The notes under the pieces: generated by a model
Databases searched by the model: none
Seen by the model: the letters and a program-made list of their open reading frames with translations, nothing else
Told to the model about the DNA's origin: nothing
Assembly (NCBI GenBank): GCA_037176885.1
Contig: JAWWNJ010000095.1
Coordinates: forward strand, 558,001-622,000
Length of the DNA: 64,000 bases
Direction: 5' to 3'
DNA from: Favolaschia claudopus
Lineage: Eukaryota > Basidiomycota > Agaricomycetes > Agaricales > Mycenaceae
Part shown: in pieces, positions 43,501 to 52,484 of the stretch
Layout: the number at the start of each line of letters is the position of its first letter
Position numbering within the stretch: position 1 is the stretch's first letter
Made by a program: the position numbers and the translations under genes

Positions 43501-43970
43501 AACGCAGAGACCCTTGAAAGCCGAAACTTACCTGCAAAATTACATAGTTCACCAAGAATCATCACTGCCCGTTCGTTAGCTTCATACTGAAGAACATTCA
43601 ATTCCAAAACGCACTGATCATGCCTAACCACCATAGTGGCTACCCCGAATCCCGTCAGTCTCTTACACAAAGTGGTGCGATATACCGGACTCACGGATTT
43701 GAGGTAGGCCACACCTTCTCCTGCTGTGTGCCCCGCTTGCGCTCGTAGTAGTCCCTTCTTCTTGAATACAAAACTAGAGCCGATGAGGAGACCACTAGTT
43801 ATGGCGAGGATGATGCCGACAACCTAAGAGACAGAGATAAATGTTGTCATAGGTGCCTGGTAACATCGTTCTTGACGCACTTTGAGATTTGAGCCAGCAT
43901 GGAACGACCCGTCAGACTTTGCGGATGAGGATGGCGACTCTGCGGCCCTTATGAGGGCTGTGACAGGCAT
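40578..43970 (-). CDS. NIPA-type magnesium transporter, multi-exon
   Basis: Membrane Mg2+ transporter of the NIPA (DUF803) family in the drug/metabolite transporter fold. ATG at 43970 opens MPVTALIRAAESPSSS. After a first intron: VVGIILAITSGLLIGSSFVF and KKKGLLRAQAGHTAGEGVAY, the family signature. Two short introns later it reads SPLWWLGMIMMILGELCNFA; a 914-nt intron (42618-43531) leads to AYAFVEAIVVTPLGALSVVV, then ILSSIFLKETLTFFGWLGC, AGILIIAALVIIFYAAPRWG, and helices to NVALALFNT. Further exons (about 41745-42060) give the last two helices (APVASIITLIMGFLVICVGI) and LQMSKVDPTEL. A final exon of about 340 residues is a disordered Ser/Pro/Arg-rich cytosolic tail (SARRMSQASMSSRPP ... GGIRLVQPRF) ending at 40578. 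Nine or so helices. Target membrane unknown. Confidence 0.9.
42618..43531 (-). other. 914-nt intron with degenerate internal duplication
   Basis: Donor GTAAGT after CNFA and acceptor TTTCAG before YAFV join in frame, so the whole stretch is one intron unless an unseen exon lies within. Two parts resemble each other in the same orientation: near 43440-43470 and 43170-43200 (minus strand) both read CGAGCTGG...ATGTATTCCG. Near 43380 and 42970 both have ACAGAC..CNTTGGGG followed about 60 nt later by GCGTAATTG. This suggests an old tandem duplication or a decayed insertion. Confidence 0.5.
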
Positions 43971-45793
43971 TGGGGAGGAGGAGGAGGAGGAGAAGGACAA
44001 GATTGGAGTTTCCGAATTTGGAAATCACCGTTTGTCACTGTGACGTGCCTTAAATTTCACCACCACAACTGCCGTCGGAGGTGCCACTGAAACTTGAAAG
44101 CCCAATGCAATGGAATACTCGGAGAGAAATCTGAACCTTCTGCGAAAAAATCTCTTCTTAACGAGCCCTTGGTGACTGTGAAAAATGACAAAAGGGTCTG
44201 GCCCTCGGTTGGTTAGTAGCTTTGGCGATATCTCTCGGTTACCTGTGAATACTTCGAGCTCAACTTCAAGACATCTCAGACCCCAATCTTTCTACACATC
44301 TATCTGTCTGTTGGCTGCTACCTCATAGATCTCCCCTCCATCGTGCATCAGTCAAGTCTCCTTGTGAACGCTAAACTTTTATCTTGCCGGGCGGTTTGCC
44401 GTTGTCATTTTTAGGGTTCTGTTCAAGGTTTTCTCTGTGTGTGCTGTACAAGACGTCTATCCTGAGCGTGGCGTCAGTTTAGTTCCCGGAGGCGTGAACT
44501 CGGAAATCAAACCCGCCAGACGTTTGTTAAAGTCTTCCTCAAAACGTCCACTGACAAACACTGGCATTTTTCGCCCGTCCACACTGGCATCTTCACGCCT
44601 CCTCGCTTTCACCTCGACTCTGGCGTTTGACTCCGACGTCGAGCGCCCCCCGCTCAAGGCCTTGAAACCTAAAATCACCGCGCTGTCCGCCAAGCGCACA
44701 GCCTTGGCATGAATAATGCTGCATTACCTCCTTCACCCGAATTTCCGAGCCTGGGCTTGTTTCCTATGTTAAGCACTCCCCACGGTCCGCAAGTCGTGCA
44801 CCGCGCGCAGGGGACATCGCAGTCAACCCTTCATTCATGACTGAGGTCTTGACGCGAAGATGTACTCGGAAGACAGAAGCTGCCGATTTTTTATCGAGTT
44901 TCCGTATGACCTGAAGACCTCGAATTCATTCGCCGCCGCGCGTGGAGGCAGTCTTGACTCTCGGTTTTCTCGCACGATTTCGATACCCCACCCCCCTACT
45001 TCCTCGGAATACCCATGCATTATTGGGAGTATGCGACTCTCCAATATTCTTCTCAGCCACAAAACATACTCTCCTGCCCTCTCCGCTGTGCGCCAGACGT
45101 CCCCGCACGCAACATCGCGTGGCGGGCCCAAGACAAGAAGTCGGCGCTGGGCGAACAAATTCAAACGCTGAAGGAGCAGTTGCGGGGCATCCGCCAGGAT
45201 AGGGTTCGATATGGATTCTTTCAAATTCCAGAATCCGGAGCTTTCAAGAAGTCCACGGCCGCTGAATATGAATTTGTAGGCCGTGGAGGATTTAGCTTTG
45301 TTATTTAATTACTTCAAGCCTCATTCCTGCCATGCCTTTTCTTGGGTTTCTTTCGTTCTTGTTCTGTTAGCTCTCGTTTCGACTGCCGCTGGCTTGGCTT
45401 GGCTGTCGTGTATATATCGCGCTGATTGCACCTCTGAATTCAAAGGGCATCTTGCCTTGCACTACTCTCCTGGACCGCTACTCCATCTCCACGCTGGTAT
45501 ACATAGAGCGTCTGGCTAGGAGAGACTAATCTCCACTTGCATCCGGACAAGACAAATCAAACCGCACATCTTCGTCAGCGCGGCGCGCACTTACCTTTCC
45601 CCTTGTTCTCTCCGCGTTCGCGATCTGTTTCATTGCTTTCCCATATTGTTTGTATTCTCGTTGTCCATCCCCTGCTCCAAGTTTGTAATGTCGGACTGGG
45701 GAAGATTCCTTCAATAATCCTAAGACGCACAATGATACGAAATTCAGTGCATATGCATAACGCGACCCCATGTATCCGACGAAACAAATCACT
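43971..45793. other. 1.8-kb region, only weak coding signs
   Basis: No gene that I can support. A plus-strand frame from 44709 (MNNAALPPSPEFPSLGLFPM, 43 codons) looks like a Pro-rich N-terminus, and a frame ending at 45308 has a charged helix (NIAWRAQDKKSALGEQIQTL, KEQLRG) vaguely like a coiled coil or bZIP zipper. I could not link them by convincing splice sites. A 91-codon frame at 44437-44712 has no family features. The stretch also serves as promoter of the transporter and 3' flank of F-box copy F. Confidence 0.3.
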
Positions 45794-47413
45794 TCAAGGC
45801 GACAGCAAACCCGTCCAAGGCGAGGAAGTATCTGGAGCGCCAGCTCGAGCTTGCGGGAAGAACGAAATCCTCAAACCCAGCGACGCATAGTACTTCGTTT
45901 CGACTGGGGACAAGGGCGGAATCACTGGTTTGCCCCACGAAGTTTGAAACGAGATGCTGAGCCTGCATAACCGACACATAGACTCCATCTGCATTCGAGC
46001 CGAAAGGAATGTGAGCAACGCAAGTCTGCTCAAGGTTTTGGTCCTAATGACCTCGAGCTCCTGCAAGCGCGAGCACACAGTCGTGTCTGAAAGGACTTCC
46101 AGAAGCTGGGCCGCGCCGCACGAGTCCGTACCATTGTCCCACTCCCAGAATAGGGCGCCCAAATCTGTTCTATAATCGTCAAGCGGCATATGGGCGTTGA
46201 CTGCAAGTTTGGTAAGAGCAGGGAAAGCTCGCAGAGCTTCCAAGAGCGCTTGAGCATTAAGAGAGTTGATATATATTGCGAAATCCTCAACGAGGGGGTA
46301 TTTCGCCCCAATCGAGGCAATAGAGAGGCTGTCTTGTCCAGATCCGCCGCTGTTTATGGGGAAGTGGAAATGGCGGAGCTTTGGCATGGACACACAGTCT
46401 ATGATGCAGGCTAGGTACCAATTCGGCAATACCTGGTGTAAAGGGACGGTAAAAAAACTCTCCAAAGAGGGCAGATGAACCGACAATGACCCATATTCGA
46501 AAGGTATTTCGTTGAGCATGGGGATGACATGGAACAATACGAGTCGAGGGCACCATTCTAACAGATATATCATATCTCCTAGGGAAATCGAAGAAGGATA
46601 AGGTTCTTGAGCAAAGTGAATGATGAGAGTGGTGAGCTGGTGCCATGCGATCGGGAGAGTAAGCGCATGCATGAGGTTAGAATCTAGATATAGCGCAACC
46701 GTTTGTAGACGGGAGCCACGCAGTAGCTGGTCAAAATGCGAAATATGGTGAGTGTATCCGGTGAGTTTGAATGATTCCAAACGCGGCGCATGTATTCCTG
46801 CGAGCGCTTCGGCTGTTCTGTCGGACATCCAAGTCAACTCCACATTCTGCCACCCCGCAGAGTATCTTGCAATGGTTTTGGCCAGCTGGCCGTTATCATC
46901 TAAATAGATGACTGTTGGCTCTGAGTCTGGGGCTCCCCATACCACTTCAGCACCGCGAAAAGAGACGGACATTGAAGAAGCTGCTGCTCGGGCTAGCCAT
47001 TGGTCGACAGCAGAAATGCGCAACTTGTTCTTGAGAATGAAATTGAATGGGATATGCAGAGACGCCCAGAGTCTCGGCATAGATAGGGCAGTAGTCCTCC
47101 ACGCGCTGCAAATCCTACAAAGCAGCAAGGGAGCTTCCTGAGCGCTCATCACAGCATTGCGTGTGGTGGGAAGACACTCAAGGAATATAACTCCAAGAAT
47201 GTCTATAGGAAGACGGCGAGGATGAGATATCAAGGCCTTGCGCGGTTCAATGTATGCCTGGAGTTGATCCCGCCGCTCGTAGAGCTCGCGGATTTGTTCG
47301 TCAACTCGGGCTAACTCTTCGGTCCGCGAGAAAAGATCAGCTCGAATCTCTTCAATTTCTTCGTCAGTAGGAACATAGTTGGTGCCAAAGTGATGAGTAA
47401 ACCGCGATCCCAT
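45794..47413 (-). CDS. F-box-like protein, family 1, copy F
   Basis: Single exon, 539 residues from ATG 47413 (MGSRFTHHFGTNYVPTDEEI). Coiled coil ELARVDEQIRELYERRDQL, F-box-like bundle RRLPIDILGVIFLECLPTTR and LLLCRICSAWRTTALSMPRL, leucine-rich part with WYLACIIDCVSMPKLRHFHF near residue 330, end DTSSPWTGLLSP. Its N-terminal DNA is the best match for the broken region of copy E. It points away from the plus-strand copies D and E, so the array is not a simple head-to-tail tandem. Confidence 0.86.
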   Translation of the reverse strand: MGSRFTHHFGTNYVPTDEEIEEIRADLFSRTEELARVDEQIRELYERRDQLQAYIEPRKALISHPRRLPIDILGVIFLECLPTTRNAVMSAQEAPLLLCRICSAWRTTALSMPRLWASLHIPFNFILKNKLRISAVDQWLARAAASSMSVSFRGAEVVWGAPDSEPTVIYLDDNGQLAKTIARYSAGWQNVELTWMSDRTAEALAGIHAPRLESFKLTGYTHHISHFDQLLRGSRLQTVALYLDSNLMHALTLPIAWHQLTTLIIHFAQEPYPSSISLGDMIYLLEWCPRLVLFHVIPMLNEIPFEYGSLSVHLPSLESFFTVPLHQVLPNWYLACIIDCVSMPKLRHFHFPINSGGSGQDSLSIASIGAKYPLVEDFAIYINSLNAQALLEALRAFPALTKLAVNAHMPLDDYRTDLGALFWEWDNGTDSCGAAQLLEVLSDTTVCSRLQELEVIRTKTLSRLALLTFLSARMQMESMCRLCRLSISFQTSWGKPVIPPLSPVETKYYASLGLRISFFPQARAGAPDTSSPWTGLLSP

Positions 47414-47484
47414 GGATCCAGAACAATTTCAGAAATAGCAAATACCCAGTGGTGGTTCTGTGCAAGCCTGAGAGCCGCCTGAAC

Positions 47485-47498
47485 GGTAACCCTAACCC
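47485..47498 (-). promoter_or_regulatory. telobox-like element upstream of copy F
   Basis: Plus strand GGTAACCCTAACCC, i.e. GGGTTAGGGTTACC in gene orientation, about 72 bp before ATG 47413. The flanking CC after the core is shared with copies D and E (GGGTTACC). Confidence 0.55.
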
Positions 47499-47654
47499 AA
47501 GGTAGCTGTCGCTTCCTCTCCTCATCCACTTCCATCTAACAGAGTAATTGCTACAAAAGAAACAGCGACTGCTCGGTCCGACTCAATAGACTGCTCAACG
47601 TATTGCACACGCCTCGAGACTTGATCACTGTCCTGGGACTGAACTCGGAGCTCG

Positions 47655-47870
47655 TTGACATCAATACCCTCATCGAGCCTCTCTCTAGACTCTCGCATAC
47701 AAAGCATCAATGCACAGATCTTAGAGCTACAGAAGTCTATTGATAAACTGGTTGAAGACGGCGCCCCAAGCAGCCCATATGTTGACGCACACAATGTTTT
47801 CGTTTCACTCATGCGACGACTTCCACTATACATTCTGGCGGAAAAATCTACATACACCGCAGGTACGAGG
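47655..47870 (+). pseudogene. possible decayed F-box-like fragment
   Basis: Reads SRIQSINAQILELQKSIDKL, then YVDAHNVFVSLMRRLPLYIL with AE. Many basidiomycete F-box-like proteins show exactly this order: a coiled coil, a (F/Y)-(I/V)-D-A-H-(R/N)-A-(L/F)-V-S-P-(M/L)-RRLP stretch and then (D/Y)-(V/I)-LAEIF. The expected IF and the cysteine/tryptophan helix after it are absent, and frames break within 80 bp. I take it for the stump of another F-box gene, distinct from families 1 and 2. No further support from either side. Confidence 0.35.
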
Positions 47871-48940
47871 ACCATTGTATGTAGCGTCTGTTTACAAGAG
47901 ACTAGGAAAAATCCGTGGCTTGCCTCCCGATGCACCTGCCAACGAAGGTCCGAAACTGTGCGATGAGCGCCATGGAGAGGCTTATTCTTTTCGGGCGTAT
48001 ATGAAACCTGCGGAGAACACTGTCCATTCTACTCCACGTCTTCGGACGCGTCTGCAGATTGTGGGGTCTTCGGATGGTCGAGCAAATGTCGGGCCCTCAT
48101 CGTGCATTGAACGAGAGCAAAAACATGCGTAGCATTCGAGGCTTGTCTGGGAGCATGCCAGGGACGTTCGGGAAAACTTCCTTTAATCCGTCTCGCTCTA
48201 TTGCTTCGCTCCACCTTCTGCGGAATCTATAATCCAAGTACTGCTCATGTGCTTTTCGTCTCGTGCCAGCACACCTCTTCATCTGGGGTTTCTAGAAATA
48301 CCTTGCTCGCACACAGGATCAGGATGTACCTATTCTCGAAACCAGGTCCTCGTCGTCGACACTGCAGATGTGTGGTACTTATTGTTTTGGTCTCCCCCCC
48401 CTCCACACGCGTCAGACCCGCTTGTTCACGCATCGGCGCTCGCGATTGTATCGTTCAGCTTGCGCCTTCCTCCTCGATATCCGTTTCCGTTTCGCATCAT
48501 ACATCTCAGAACAGTACGAACGTTCCAGCGCTGCGATTCTGTGGAAAGATTGATGCCGACTGCATCTTGGTACGTCGAGACGGGGCTCGTAGCCCGCCGG
48601 GACCGGAGCGCGACACAATTCGAAGACGAATGGCGAGGATGATCATGATACTCACCTAAGACCTTTGCATTTTGATTCCACAATTTTACACCACGCCTCC
48701 TCGGCCCTCCTTCCCATACTTCCACGCACATGTATATTGTCTGGCTCGTATCATGGTACAGCTGTATCTTGTAAACTTGTTTCAGATATGTCTTGTCTTT
48801 AGACTAAGGGCCTGATCGGGTGCCTCCGATTCCGCCTCCGAATCCAATCAGAATCCCGTTGGGGATCAGAATTTTGTCACTCTCTGTCACGCATCTCTCG
48901 TCTCGCTTCCTCTCACCTTCCTCCGCGTCGTATACATCCA
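47871..48940. other. intergenic, nothing recognised
   Basis: About 1 kb of low coding quality on both strands, including overlapping frames at 48201-48659 with no family features. The last 150 bp should hold the promoter of the Myb/SANT-like gene. Confidence 0.35.
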
Positions 48941-50238
48941 ATGTCGGGAACTAAGGTCCATTGGACCAAGGGGGAGGTCCTCGGTATGCTCGACATGTTG
49001 CTTGAACTCAAGAGCGACTATCAAAGCGGCAATGGATGGAAGCCGACTGTCTGGCCAAAGGTCATCGACGCCGTTGCAGAGGCGAAGCCGGATGTGGAGG
49101 TGAAGAAGGATCAGAAGAAATGCAAGGCAAAACTGGACTATGTGAGCTTCTCTTTGATCAAAATAGATTCCAGAGCGACTCAAACTGTGCTAGTTGAAGG
49201 AAATTTTTGACAACTACCTGTTCGTCGAAAAGTTCAGTGGAACAGGCTGGGACAACGAAGAGAAACATGCAATCAACACCGAGGAATATGTGAAAGAGTT
49301 TGTCAAAGTGTGTGCTCTTTTGTCTCTTTCTTTGCTCTGCGACGATGGTCATGTCTTGGCGGCTAGGAACACGGCTCACAATACGCACGATGCTTCAAAT
49401 CTCCCTGCCCTTTCTATACCAAGCTTGACGAACTCTACGACGGCCTCAAGAACCGCGCCACAGGCGAAAATGTTATCTCTTTTGGTACGAAGAAACGCAA
49501 ATCTAAGAAGACGGTAAAGGCGGCAGCGACAACCCCACCTACTCCGGCTACAGATAAAGAAAATGATGCTCGTGCTGGCCCCTCCAACGACCCCGCTTCC
49601 GATAAACCCGCTGCCCCTCCTGCTGAACCCAACACTCGCACCCCAATGGCCAACCTCAACAGCCCTTCCAAGCGCAACGAACCTGACGACGGTCTTCCCG
49701 GAGATAAAGACGCAGATGGAGGTGCATATGATGATGAACTCCGCCCGGTGCGTCCTTTTCTCTATACGCCCAACCTGTTCCCAATGCACTGCAGTCTCCT
49801 CCGAGCCGCAGACAATCCAATAGCAAGCGTACACGCGCTGACAGCGACGATGACGACGATGACGACGCCGACAGCAACAACGGCCGTAAACGAAGAAAGT
49901 CCGGCTCCAGCAGCACCTCCACCACCACCGCACGTCGCAATGCACAGGCCGGCAGCCAGCTTGCAGACTCGATGAAAGACCTCGCAGCTGCCGTCGCAAA
50001 ACCACTCGTCACCTCCGCCGACACTTCTTATGTCAACGAAGTCGTCGCCATTCTCAAGGACGATTCTTTGCTCCCCCCGGACCCAAATGGCCGACTCTAT
50101 CAACGTGTGCTTCGTGCGCTCAGCAACGATCCCGCTTTTGCACGCGGCTTTATTGCCGAAGATCGTCCGGAACGTCGCAGAGGAATCATTGCTGGAATCT
50201 TGGAAGACGCAGGAATTGCGGTGCCAGATGATTACTAA
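48941..50238 (+). CDS. Myb/SANT-like DNA-binding domain protein
   Basis: Four exons splice in frame: 48941-49141, 49194-49307, 49367-49747, 49795-50238; 379 residues. Residues 7-100 are a Myb/SANT-like domain of the type found in plant and fungal proteins related to PIF/Harbinger transposon partners: HWTKGEVLGMLDMLLELKSD, TVWPKVIDAV, KKCKAKLDYLKEIFDNYLFV, SGTGWDNEEKHAI. Then FKSPCPFYTKLDELYDGLKN follows. The middle is a Pro/Asp/Lys-rich linker (TKKRKSKKTVKAA, PSRRQSNSKRTRADSDDDD with a seven-Asp run, NGRKRRKSGSS), a likely nuclear localisation signal. The C-terminus (GSQLADSMKDLAAAVAKPLV, ILKDDSLLPPDPNGRLYQRV) is helical. Such proteins may be domesticated transposon genes or transcription factors; no nuclease gene is next to it here. 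It could bind DNA; the target is unknown. Confidence 0.8.
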
Positions 50239-50720
50239 GTGCGTTGAGTCCTCCTTCTATTTCTCGTTGCTCACGATAACCCAGACTTTCGCTTCCTTTC
50301 TCGTCGATTTGATTCTCGGTCTCCACCCTCGCTGTTTGTTGTTTTTCTGTTCCTGTATCGGTGTCTCCAACTTGCATTGTATCCTCTGTGTCTCAAATAG
50401 CATTGTAACATTACACGCATTCTTGTAGAAACAATTGTAACGATTACCAAAATACAAATGTGTTTATTACTGCAAGTCGGGATGATCTAGTATATAATCA
50501 TTCCACATCGCCTGTGCAATTCGATCCCGTCGCGCATCCGCTCTCGTCTTCTCCGCCTGATCAATTGCAACAACTGGTACATCCTGCTCGTTATGCTCTG
50601 CTGCTGCCAGGAATGGATGCCCCTCAACATCGTATTCCACGTCTTCGTCGAGATCATTTATAGGCTCAATGGGAAACTTCCTAAAACGGCAGCGATCCTT
50701 CTTCGTTTCTTACTACGACC
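50239..50720. other. intergenic, nothing recognised
   Basis: 3' flank of the Myb/SANT-like gene and promoter of F-box family-2 copy K3. No telobox-like word was seen here. Confidence 0.35.
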
Positions 50721-52364
50721 ATGCACCGCGGTTTGCACATTCCAGAAGTTGTAGAGCTCATCTGCGCAGCGGCTGCATCCTCGACGCTAGCTGCGCTTGC
50801 CAGAACCTGTCAGACCTTCCAGCCCCCAGCCTTGGCTGTTCTTTGGGAAACTCAATCCGAGCTGACAAATCTGCTGAAATGCTTACCTTCGGATGCCTGG
50901 GAAACATACCAATCTCCTCCCAACAGCTATATTGTTGGTTTCGTGCGTTGCGCTCCCAGTCTTTTGTCCTTTCTTTGGCTCAGTCTGCCTCAGCGTTTCC
51001 GACGACCAATTGCCGCTTCTGATTTAACAAGACTTTTATTTTACGCAGAAAAAGTGAAAACCCTGTTCATCGAGCACCAAGTATCGTTCTCCTGGAGTGT
51101 CTATGCCGCTCTGAGCCTTGCACTCCCCGTATATCCATTGCTTCCCAATCTTCGCCATCTAACGATTCTAACTTGGCAACCTACCGAACATGCAGCTCCG
51201 CATATCCGAATGCTTGTTGGCCACAAACTGCGTTCGTTAGTCTTCAATCTTCAAGGTGGACCTGAGCTCGTTCCCGGGCATATCCTTCCTTACCTGACAG
51301 CTTTTCATCCGGAACTCACTTCCCTACACATCAATCCTGTCGTCTTTGGTACCCAATCCACGACAGCAATCACAGAGTCTATGTATCTAACAATCCGAAG
51401 CATGAAGCATCTCCAGGATTTGAATGTAGGCACCTTGGACGGCCCCACGATCTCGTACCTTGCAACACTTCCCCATTTCCACAGTTTAGAGGTCGGGATT
51501 TTCCCCGAGCTTCTTAACGACTATAAAACCAAACTCGCGGCCACGGAGCCGGCTTTCCCCGCTCTTCGTCAGTTCACCACCGTCTCCAGATCGTTTCCGT
51601 CTATCTGCAGCTTCATGGAGATGATCGGTTCAGATGTCTTCACTGAACTCACGCTCTCATTCGACTCCGAGCCTTCCATCGAAACCCATTCCTGGCAGAT
51701 CTTCGATACATTGATATCTCAGAGATTCTCCAAAAGCTTGAAAAAGTTCATTATTGACGAGCACAATTCCTTCGAGCACGATATCCCCGATAGCCTTGAC
51801 CGCATGATTCCAAAGGATGCTTTCCACCCGCTTCTTGCGTGCAGCCATTTGGAGGACGTCGTGATTCAGACTATGCACGGGATACTCATCGACAACGACT
51901 TCGTTGAGAAGATTGCTGTGGCCTGGCCACAGCTGCGACAACTCAATCTCTCACCGATGGGCCAGTCCGTGGAATACATTCCCTCGGTCACCATGACGGG
52001 CCTTGTGCCTCTTGCAGAACACTGCCGCTACCTCACATCTCTCACCATCGTATTCGACGCTACCGTGCTTGATGCGCACGCCAAAGAGAAGCCCGGCGCT
52101 GGCATCCACAGCGAATCGCTTGTTGAGCTTGACGTCGTCGAGTCACCCATATCCTCGCCCACCGCCGTAGCGTCGTTTCTTTCTGCGATCTTTCCTAATC
52201 TGCGCACCATCACGTCGCGCGATGGCGCCATACGCAATATGGCAGTGGAGGATTGGCAGGATGATGTCGAGAAGTGGCACTCGGTGAACGACACCATTCA
52301 AGTCTTTGTCTCAGCGCGAGCGCAGGAGCATCACTTACCCACTTGCCCCCCTGCTGAGCTGTGA
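50721..52364 (+). CDS. F-box-like protein, family 2, copy K3
   Basis: ATG 50721 (MHRGLHIPEVVELICAAAAS). The frame is open through, giving 547 residues unspliced. At the place where K1, K2 and K4 have their intron, K3 has GTGCGTTGCG...CTCAG (50943-50993), exactly 51 nt and without a stop, so it may be spliced (530 residues, joining IVGF to RFRRPIAASD) or retained as 17 hydrophobic codons (VRCAPSLLSFLWLSLPQ). Leucine-rich part with the family-2 block VVESPISSPTAVASFLSAIF and a tail AQEHHLPTCPPAEL. It converges with family-1 copy G. Inferred SCF substrate receptor. Confidence 0.86.
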   Translation: MHRGLHIPEVVELICAAAASSTLAALARTCQTFQPPALAVLWETQSELTNLLKCLPSDAWETYQSPPNSYIVGFVRCAPSLLSFLWLSLPQRFRRPIAASDLTRLLFYAEKVKTLFIEHQVSFSWSVYAALSLALPVYPLLPNLRHLTILTWQPTEHAAPHIRMLVGHKLRSLVFNLQGGPELVPGHILPYLTAFHPELTSLHINPVVFGTQSTTAITESMYLTIRSMKHLQDLNVGTLDGPTISYLATLPHFHSLEVGIFPELLNDYKTKLAATEPAFPALRQFTTVSRSFPSICSFMEMIGSDVFTELTLSFDSEPSIETHSWQIFDTLISQRFSKSLKKFIIDEHNSFEHDIPDSLDRMIPKDAFHPLLACSHLEDVVIQTMHGILIDNDFVEKIAVAWPQLRQLNLSPMGQSVEYIPSVTMTGLVPLAEHCRYLTSLTIVFDATVLDAHAKEKPGAGIHSESLVELDVVESPISSPTAVASFLSAIFPNLRTITSRDGAIRNMAVEDWQDDVEKWHSVNDTIQVFVSARAQEHHLPTCPPAEL

Positions 52365-52484
52365 ATGCATACGAGTTTCTTTATGAAGAAGAAAAAGTAT
52401 TTGTACAGGATGGGTACCGCGAAAAAAGTGTAACAGGAGTCCGTCACCGACAAGATACTGGCAATATCTGAGAATATCGAGTCC

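Noticed and set aside
44709..45308. Possible bZIP-like gene in the 44-45.8 kb gap
   Set aside because: The basic-region pattern (NIAWRAQDKK) lacks one residue of the N-x7-R spacing and no splice route links it to a start.
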